Below, in pieces: positions 6,840 to 12,605 of a DNA stretch of 12,605 bases; positions within the stretch are counted from its first letter, which is position 1; each line of letters starts with the position of its first letter. Below the pieces are notes generated by a model, which was not told the origin of the DNA, searched no databases, and saw nothing but the letters and a program-made list of their open reading frames with translations. The stretch covers positions 1 through 12,605 of the forward strand of contig WLHW01000034.1 in NCBI GenBank assembly GCA_009702525.1, written 5' to 3'. The position numbers and the translations under genes are program-made. Origin of the DNA: Actinomycetota bacterium. GTDB taxonomy: Bacteria; Actinomycetota; Actinomycetes; Nanopelagicales; Nanopelagicaceae.

Positions 6840-9697
6840 TGAGTATCGATAAGTTAATTGTGCGCGGAGCACGTGAGCATAATCTTAAAGATGTCTCTAT
6901 CGAGCTACCTCGCAATGCTCTGATCGTGTTCACTGGACTATCTGGTTCAGGTAAATCCTCTTTAGCCTTTGACACTATCTTTGCTGAAGGTCAACGTCGC
7001 TATGTTGAATCACTTTCGGCCTATGCCCGCCAATTCTTAGGGCAGATGGATAAGCCCGATGTAGATTTCATTGAAGGTCTATCACCGGCCGTCTCAATCG
7101 ATCAAAAATCTACAAATCGAAATCCACGCTCAACAGTGGGCACAATTACCGAGGTCTATGACTATTTGCGTCTTTTATTCGCGCGCGCCGGTATTCCGCA
7201 CTGTCCGCAATGTGGCAAAGCAGTTTCACGCCAATCTCCTCAAGCGATTGTGGATCAGATATTGGCGATGCCGGCAACGACAAAATTTCAAGTCTTAGCT
7301 CCAGTTGTTCGTTCCCGCAAAGGTGAGTTCTTAGATTTATTCGCTGAACTTATTACGCAGGGATACTCACGCGCCCGTGTTGATGGCACAGTCATTCAAC
7401 TCAACGAGGCGCCAAAGTTAAAGAAGCAGGAAAAGCACACCATTGAAGTTGTCGTCGATCGACTCACAGCAAAAGCTGAGAGTAAAACGCGACTTACCGA
7501 TTCGATTGAAACAGCTTTACGTTTAGCATCGGGAATCGTCATTCTTGATTTTGTTGACGCTAAGTCGGCCGATAAAGAGCGTACCTTTAGTGAACATTTA
7601 GCTTGCCACGATTGCAACCTGTCTTTTGAGGAGTTAGAGCCACGTTCATTCTCTTTTAACTCACCCTTTGGTGCCTGCCCAGAGTGTTCGGGTATTGGAA
7701 CAAAGTTAGAGGTCGATGAAGATCTCATTATTCCAGATGACTCCATTTCAATTAATGATGGTGCAATAGCGCCGTGGTCTGGTGGACAATCTGCTGACTA
7801 CTTTATTCGCCTACTTGAAGCTCTTGCGAAAGATCTACCATTCTCACTTAATACACCGTGGAAAAAGATCTCAGTAAAGGCGCGAGAAGCCATTATGAAT
7901 GGCTATGAGTATGAGATTAAGATGAAGTACAAAGGTCGCTATGGAACTAAGAACTACACCACCGGTTTTGAGGGAGTGGTTCCATTCATCCATCGCCGCC
8001 ATAGCGAGACTGATAGTGATTACAGCCGTGATAAATACGAAGCCTATATGCGCCAAATTCCGTGCCAGGTATGTAAAGGCGCACGCCTTAAGCCTGAGGT
8101 TTTAGCAGTAACAATTGGCAATAAAAATATCTCTGACATCACTGAGCTTTCCATTTCAGAGTGCGCCGAATTCCTAAAAAATATTAAACTTAATAAACGT
8201 GAGGCCCAAATTGCTGAACGTGTAATGAAGGAAGTCCATGCCCGCCTTGGTTTCCTTCTCGATGTAGGTTTGGACTATCTGTCTCTCGCAAGACCGGCAG
8301 CCACACTTTCTGGAGGAGAAGCACAGCGCATCCGTCTTGCAACTCAGATTGGTAGTGGTCTAGTCGGAGTTCTCTATGTCTTGGATGAGCCAAGTATTGG
8401 TCTGCATCAACGTGATAATCGACGGTTAATCGAGACCTTGACTCATTTACGAGATCTTGGAAATACCCTTATCGTTGTTGAACACGATGAGGAAACAATT
8501 CGTACCGCCGACTGGATTGTGGATATCGGACCAGGAGCAGGCGAGCATGGTGGCCACGTCGTAGTTTCCGGAAGCTATGAAGAGCTCATTGCATCCAAGG
8601 AGTCAATCACGGGTGCTTACCTATCAGGTCGTAAGTCCATTGAGATTCCACAGAAACGTCGCCCGATTGACCCTAAACGAGTTCTGACTGTAAAGGGCGC
8701 AAAAGAAAATAACTTACAAGATATCGATGTACAAGTTCCGTTGGGAGTTTTTGTCTCAGTAACCGGTGTCAGTGGTTCAGGTAAATCAACACTAGTCAAT
8801 GATATTTTGTATACGACGTTAGCCAATAAGCTCAACGGTGCTCGCCTTGTTCCTGGACGGCATCGCAGCGTTACGGGCGTAGATCTTCTCGACAAGGTAG
8901 TTCACGTAGATCAATCTCCTATTGGACGTACGCCCCGCTCTAACCCGGCAACGTACACCGGAGTTTTCGATAAAGTGCGTGCGCTTTTTGCTGAAACAAC
9001 CGAAGCCAAGATTCGCGGATATCAGCAGGGTCGTTTCTCTTTCAATGTTAAAGGTGGTCGCTGCGAAAACTGTTCGGGCGATGGAACGATTACCATTGAG
9101 ATGAACTTCCTACCTGATGTCTATGTTCCTTGCGAAGTCTGTCATGGAGCACGTTATAACCGAGAAACTCTCGAAGTTCATTACAAAGGCAAGACAATTG
9201 CCGATGTATTAAATATGCCGATTGAAGAGGCCCACTCATTCTTTGAATCAGTACCTACGATTGCACGCTTCCTTAAGACCCTCAACGATGTGGGCTTGGG
9301 CTATGTTCGCTTAGGTCAGTCCGCGCCTACGCTCTCTGGTGGAGAAGCCCAGCGTGTGAAATTAGCGACCGAACTTCAACGTCGTTCTACTGGGCGCACA
9401 ATTTATGTATTGGATGAACCTACGACCGGACTGCACTTTGAAGACGTCAGTAAGTTACTGATTGTTCTCAATCGTCTAGTGGAAACAGGCAACACCGTGT
9501 TAGTGATCGAACATAATCTCGATGTCATTAAATGTTCGGATTGGGTCATTGATATGGGGCCAGAAGGTGGCTTCCGTGGGGGATTAGTTGTAGCCGAAGG
9601 CACGCCAGAAGATGTCGCCAAAGTTGCTGCAAGTTATACCGGTCAGTTCTTAGCTCCGATGCTGGCAACTAATCGAAAAGTAACAGCTAAGAAGTAA
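6839..9697 (+). CDS. uvrA: Excinuclease ABC subunit A
   Basis: Damage-recognition ATPase that dimerises and delivers UvrB to lesions. The 952 residues are full length. It has two ABC modules: Walker A at 33-40 (GLSGSGKS) and 643-650 (GVSGSGKS), signatures LSGGEAQR at 490-497 and 832-839, and Walker B acidic pairs at 516-517 and 859-860. Three four-cysteine zinc modules can be assembled: C122/C125 with C409/C412, C256/C259 with C280/C283, and C742/C745 with C765/C768. The first pairing follows my recollection of the known structure. The GTG start overlaps the uvrB stop (TAGTG) and is preceded by a purine-rich Shine-Dalgarno region (GGAAGAGGCAGG, 6821-6832). Both ABC modules and all motifs are intact. 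Confidence 0.98.
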   Translation: MSIDKLIVRGAREHNLKDVSIELPRNALIVFTGLSGSGKSSLAFDTIFAEGQRRYVESLSAYARQFLGQMDKPDVDFIEGLSPAVSIDQKSTNRNPRSTVGTITEVYDYLRLLFARAGIPHCPQCGKAVSRQSPQAIVDQILAMPATTKFQVLAPVVRSRKGEFLDLFAELITQGYSRARVDGTVIQLNEAPKLKKQEKHTIEVVVDRLTAKAESKTRLTDSIETALRLASGIVILDFVDAKSADKERTFSEHLACHDCNLSFEELEPRSFSFNSPFGACPECSGIGTKLEVDEDLIIPDDSISINDGAIAPWSGGQSADYFIRLLEALAKDLPFSLNTPWKKISVKAREAIMNGYEYEIKMKYKGRYGTKNYTTGFEGVVPFIHRRHSETDSDYSRDKYEAYMRQIPCQVCKGARLKPEVLAVTIGNKNISDITELSISECAEFLKNIKLNKREAQIAERVMKEVHARLGFLLDVGLDYLSLARPAATLSGGEAQRIRLATQIGSGLVGVLYVLDEPSIGLHQRDNRRLIETLTHLRDLGNTLIVVEHDEETIRTADWIVDIGPGAGEHGGHVVVSGSYEELIASKESITGAYLSGRKSIEIPQKRRPIDPKRVLTVKGAKENNLQDIDVQVPLGVFVSVTGVSGSGKSTLVNDILYTTLANKLNGARLVPGRHRSVTGVDLLDKVVHVDQSPIGRTPRSNPATYTGVFDKVRALFAETTEAKIRGYQQGRFSFNVKGGRCENCSGDGTITIEMNFLPDVYVPCEVCHGARYNRETLEVHYKGKTIADVLNMPIEEAHSFFESVPTIARFLKTLNDVGLGYVRLGQSAPTLSGGEAQRVKLATELQRRSTGRTIYVLDEPTTGLHFEDVSKLLIVLNRLVETGNTVLVIEHNLDVIKCSDWVIDMGPEGGFRGGLVVAEGTPEDVAKVAASYTGQFLAPMLATNRKVTAKK

Positions 9698-9701
9698 CGT
9701 G

Positions 9702-11621
9702 ATGGCAGATCCTCAGAGTTATCGGCCTAGCAATATCCCCGAACACCCTGGCGTTTACCGTTTCTATAACGGCGATGACAAAGTGATTTATGTCGGAAAG
9801 GCTAAGAATCTAAAGAATCGTTTAAGTAATTATTTTCAAGCAAATCTTGCAACTAAAACCGATCGCATGGTGCATGAAGCAGTTCGAGTTGATTGGACTA
9901 TCGTTGCAACTGAGATTGAGGCTTTACAGTTAGAGTTCTCATGGATAAAGCAGTACAACCCCTATTACAACGTCCAGTTTAAAGATGATAAGTCCTATCC
10001 TTATTTGGCTGTCACTAGTAATGATGAGTTCCCACGCATTTTCATCACTCGTAAATCAAAGCGACCAGGGATTACATATTTTGGACCTTTCACCCATACC
10101 TGGGCGTTGCGCAATACTTTTGAAGTCATCCTGAAGGTTTTTCCAATACGTTCCTGCTCGACTGGTAACTTCGAACGGGCGCGACGAACTAAACGCCAAT
10201 GTTTATTAGGCGATATTGGTAAATGTGCAGCCCCTTGTGTTGAGTGGGTGAGCCAAGCCGACCACAAAGCTTTATCGGATCGCTTAGTTACATTTATGTC
10301 CGATAGTAATGCGGACATCGTTCCTACGTTACGAAGCGAAATGGCTTTGGCCTCAGAGCGTGAAGAGTTTGAGCGCGCAAGCAAGATTCGTGATTCGATT
10401 ACGTCAATTGAACGCGCTCAGGAATCCGCCGATGCTGCGTTGCCGGATAACTTAACTGCCGACATAGTTGCGATTCACCATGACGGAGCGCATGCAGCTG
10501 GCTCTATTTTCATCGTACGTGGAGGCGCAATTAAAGGTTCGCGTTCCTGGATAGTTGATCAAAGCAGGTCCCTCGAAGGTGAAGATGAAATGGGCGCACT
10601 GTTTTTCTCGATTTATAGCCAAAGCACGCCCAATGAGATACCTGCGCAGATCTTGATCAATGAACTTCCACTTGATGCACCAGCCCTAGAGGAGTGGCTT
10701 TCTGGTTTGCGCGGAGCCCCAGTGTCATTGAAGGTTCCACAACGTGGTGAAAAGTTTGAGATTCTTCAAACCGTTAAACGCAATGCGCAGTACTCGTTAA
10801 TTCAGTTCCTAAGCAAGCGGGCTACGGATGCAGCAGTCAGCGGAAAAGCCTTAGTTGAGATCGAAGAGGCTCTCGAGTTAGAACGCACTCCTTTGCGAAT
10901 TGAATGTTTTGATATCTCAAATATTTCCGGAACCTCGGTTGTGGCATCGATGGTCGTCTTTGAAGATGGACTTGCTAAGAAGAGTGAGTACCGACGATTC
11001 ATTATTGATACCTCAGAAGGCTTTGACGATACGCGTGCCATGCATCAAGTGATCACTCGCCGTTTGAAACGCCTTCTAGATGATAGGTCCATTGATGAGG
11101 CTGAGGTCGCCCAGCTCGGTGGAAAGTTAAGTAAGTTCTCATATCCACCGCAGTTAATAGTTGTCGATGGTGGAGCCCCACAAGTAAACGCTGCAGCTCG
11201 AGCACTGAGCGAACTTGGCATTAATGACATCGCGCTGTGTGGCTTAGCTAAGCGATTAGAAGAAGTCTGGATTCCTGGGTCGAGTGATCCGATTATTTTG
11301 CCCCGTAGTAGTGAAGGGCTCTATCTCTTACAACGCATCCGCGATGAAGCACATAGATTCGCAATTACTTTCCATCGCTCACGTCGATCAAAGGTGATGT
11401 TGGAATCGATCTTAGATGAGATTCCTCAGCTAGGTTCAGTGCGCAGAGCTGCTTTATTAGAGCGATTTGGTTCAGTGGCTGCGATTCGTAAAGCAACGGT
11501 TGAAGATATTGGGGCGACCCCAGGTATTGGTAACAAAATTGCATCCATTATCGAGGCGCATTTAGTCCAGATTTCCTCCCAAAAAGTAAATACCGAGACC
11601 GGCGAGATTTTAGAGAACTGA
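9702..11621 (+). CDS. uvrC: Excinuclease ABC subunit C
   Basis: The nuclease that makes both incisions around a UvrB-bound lesion. About 639 residues, normal length. The N-terminal GIY-YIG domain has GVYRF, IYVGK (Tyr30), Arg40 and the metal-binding Glu78, and makes the 3' cut. Four cysteines at 152, 167, 175 and 179 match the iron-sulfur cluster position reported for E. coli UvrC. A UVR motif (EREEFERASKIRD) binds UvrB. The C-terminal RNase H-like domain, which makes the 5' cut, has Asp404 (FDISNISG), Asp489 (VVDGG) and His551 (RDEAHRF), fitting the DDH triad. Tandem helix-hairpin-helix motifs follow (about residues 570-625). The start is ambiguous between GTG 9699 and ATG 9702; ATG was chosen as the stronger codon, and neither has a clear Shine-Dalgarno. 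The gene lies 1-4 bases after uvrA and 1 base before the kinase gene, so co-transcription is likely. Confidence 0.97.
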   Translation: MADPQSYRPSNIPEHPGVYRFYNGDDKVIYVGKAKNLKNRLSNYFQANLATKTDRMVHEAVRVDWTIVATEIEALQLEFSWIKQYNPYYNVQFKDDKSYPYLAVTSNDEFPRIFITRKSKRPGITYFGPFTHTWALRNTFEVILKVFPIRSCSTGNFERARRTKRQCLLGDIGKCAAPCVEWVSQADHKALSDRLVTFMSDSNADIVPTLRSEMALASEREEFERASKIRDSITSIERAQESADAALPDNLTADIVAIHHDGAHAAGSIFIVRGGAIKGSRSWIVDQSRSLEGEDEMGALFFSIYSQSTPNEIPAQILINELPLDAPALEEWLSGLRGAPVSLKVPQRGEKFEILQTVKRNAQYSLIQFLSKRATDAAVSGKALVEIEEALELERTPLRIECFDISNISGTSVVASMVVFEDGLAKKSEYRRFIIDTSEGFDDTRAMHQVITRRLKRLLDDRSIDEAEVAQLGGKLSKFSYPPQLIVVDGGAPQVNAAARALSELGINDIALCGLAKRLEEVWIPGSSDPIILPRSSEGLYLLQRIRDEAHRFAITFHRSRRSKVMLESILDEIPQLGSVRRAALLERFGSVAAIRKATVEDIGATPGIGNKIASIIEAHLVQISSQKVNTETGEILEN

Positions 11622-11622
11622 C

Positions 11623-12603
11623 ATGAGTACTCAATTTTTTGAACAGGCGCAGAATGAGCAAATTGCTTCCTTGTCGCAAACTGCACGTGAAGCCCTCAAG
11701 CTCTATGGTCTGAATACTGCGCAGGTGGAGTGCATTAATTATGAGTTCAATGCCACATTTAAAGTGACAACCGATTCAGGCCACACGTATGCACTTCGAA
11801 TAAACATTAACTCTTCAAGATCTACCGAAAATACTCAGGCTGAAGTTGAGTGGGTTCAGAGCTTGAGCAGAAATGTCAATGTGAACGTTCCTACGCCTAT
11901 CGCAAATCTCAGCGATTTTTTTGTAACCTCAATTAGTCATGAAGAAATCGGACGCTCGCTCAATTGCGTTCTTTACACGTGGCTGGAAGGAGAGGAGATT
12001 GGTGATGAACCATCACTAGACCAGTTACATCGAATTGGGCAGACTCTTGCTCATTTACATATGCAAGGTGCACAATTTCAATTATCTTCTAAAGCCAAAC
12101 TTCCTACATTTAATGATTTTTTGTGGGGAACCGAGGATTATCTCTTCAGTGAGAAATCTGCATTAAGCGCCAGCGATAGGAAGTTATTCCAGGAGAGCGC
12201 TGACGAGATCATGAAATGTACACATGCGTTATACGAACAATCAGCTCCCCAGATTATCCATGCAGACCTTCATGGCTGGAACATGATGAGCCACGACGAT
12301 TTGATTTACATTATTGATTTCGATGATTGCGGCTTCGGTTTACCGGCTCAAGATATGGCTATCACTTTGTACTATCTGGATACACCTGAACAGGAGGCTG
12401 CGCTCCTCGCTGGCTATGAGAGCGTGAAGCCGTTACCGGAGTTTTCCGAAACTGCTATGAAAGCCTTACTGCTCCAGCGCCGATTGATGTTATTGAACTA
12501 CCTATTTGAAACCAATAATCTTGAGCACAAGCAGATGCTGCCTAAGTATTTAGAGCAGAGCCGTGAGCGTGTTTTGGCATTCTTGACAGATGTAAGAGGA
12601 TAG
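11623..12603 (+). CDS. Aminoglycoside phosphotransferase/homoserine kinase-like (APH-fold) protein
   Basis: A 326-residue soluble protein of the APH kinase fold. The catalytic loop is HADLHGWN (213-220, with Asp215 and Asn220), and the metal-binding segment is IIDFDDCGFG, with Asp232. The N-lobe shows a beta-rich stretch with ALRIN near residues 57-61, where the ATP-binding Lys would be expected; an Arg is there instead. The overall pattern (DFDDCGFG, then DMAITLYYL) resembles the homoserine kinase II/SrkA (YihE) group more than drug-modifying enzymes, so an antibiotic resistance role should not be assumed. The substrate is unknown: a small-molecule alcohol or a protein Ser/Thr is possible. 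The ATG is one base after the uvrC stop (TGACATG), with only a weak AGAGA as ribosome binding site, which suggests coupling to uvrC. The gene is complete, ending TAG two bases before the window end. Confidence 0.83.
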   Translation: MSTQFFEQAQNEQIASLSQTAREALKLYGLNTAQVECINYEFNATFKVTTDSGHTYALRININSSRSTENTQAEVEWVQSLSRNVNVNVPTPIANLSDFFVTSISHEEIGRSLNCVLYTWLEGEEIGDEPSLDQLHRIGQTLAHLHMQGAQFQLSSKAKLPTFNDFLWGTEDYLFSEKSALSASDRKLFQESADEIMKCTHALYEQSAPQIIHADLHGWNMMSHDDLIYIIDFDDCGFGLPAQDMAITLYYLDTPEQEAALLAGYESVKPLPEFSETAMKALLLQRRLMLLNYLFETNNLEHKQMLPKYLEQSRERVLAFLTDVRG

Positions 12604-12605
12604 AG

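Noticed and set aside
6943..8787. 15-base direct repeat (TGGTTCAGGTAAATC at 6943-6957 and 8773-8787)
   Set aside because: Both copies encode the Walker A loops of the duplicated UvrA ATPase modules, so this is protein-level conservation.
10001..10384. 127-codon minus-strand open frame inside uvrC
   Set aside because: It lies opposite the conserved UvrC cysteine and UVR regions, shows no recognisable domain, and is a codon-bias shadow.
1..12605. CRISPR array, insertion sequence, prophage, tRNA or toxin-antitoxin module
   Set aside because: Nearly every base is assigned to a core gene; no repeat-spacer pattern, transposase, terminal inverted repeats or tRNA-like fold was seen.

Overview
The window looks like a core chromosomal segment of a small-genome actinobacterium. 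The evidence is the protein sequences: the PolA motif B, UvrB, UvrA and ribosomal protein S1 are all of actinobacterial type, and the S1 tail is too. The polA-rpsA-coaE-uvrB-uvrA gene order matches the mycobacterial region in outline. Moderate base composition, very short intergenic gaps and interlocked gene ends resemble freshwater planktonic lineages such as the acI/Nanopelagicales group. That last placement is inference; no rRNA or other taxonomic marker is present.

Layout. Bases 1-1353 hold the 3' part of polA (DNA polymerase I). A 12-helix major facilitator transporter follows on the minus strand (1350-2585), its stop codon interlocked with that of polA. A 119-base divergent spacer precedes rpsA (2705-4069). 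rpsA ends at a strong intrinsic terminator (4087-4116). A compact plus-strand set then runs to the end: coaE (4158-4748), uvrB (4758-6839), uvrA (6839-9697), uvrC (about 9702-11621) and an APH/homoserine-kinase-like phosphotransferase (11623-12603). Gaps are 9 nt, a 1-nt overlap, 1-4 nt and 1 nt, so these are probably co-transcribed.

How the genes work together. UvrA, UvrB and UvrC form the complete excinuclease of nucleotide excision repair. UvrA recognises damage and loads UvrB, UvrB verifies it, and UvrC cuts on both sides. DNA polymerase I, encoded nearby, normally fills the gap. CoaE (last step of coenzyme A synthesis) and S1 (mRNA binding by the 30S subunit) are ordinary housekeeping neighbours. 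The terminal kinase-fold gene has no evident link to repair beyond its position.

The standout is rpsA. It is otherwise full length and well conserved, but has an in-frame TAA at 3050-3052, between S1 domains 1 and 2. The frame is unchanged on both sides. A base error or a recent nonsense mutation is the simplest reading, yet S1 is normally essential, so it deserves a check. Leaderless-type promoters (a TANNNT box exactly 6 nt before the ATG) are suggested for coaE and uvrB. I found no CRISPR array, insertion sequence, prophage, tRNA or rRNA, and no evidence of a new defence or mobile system.
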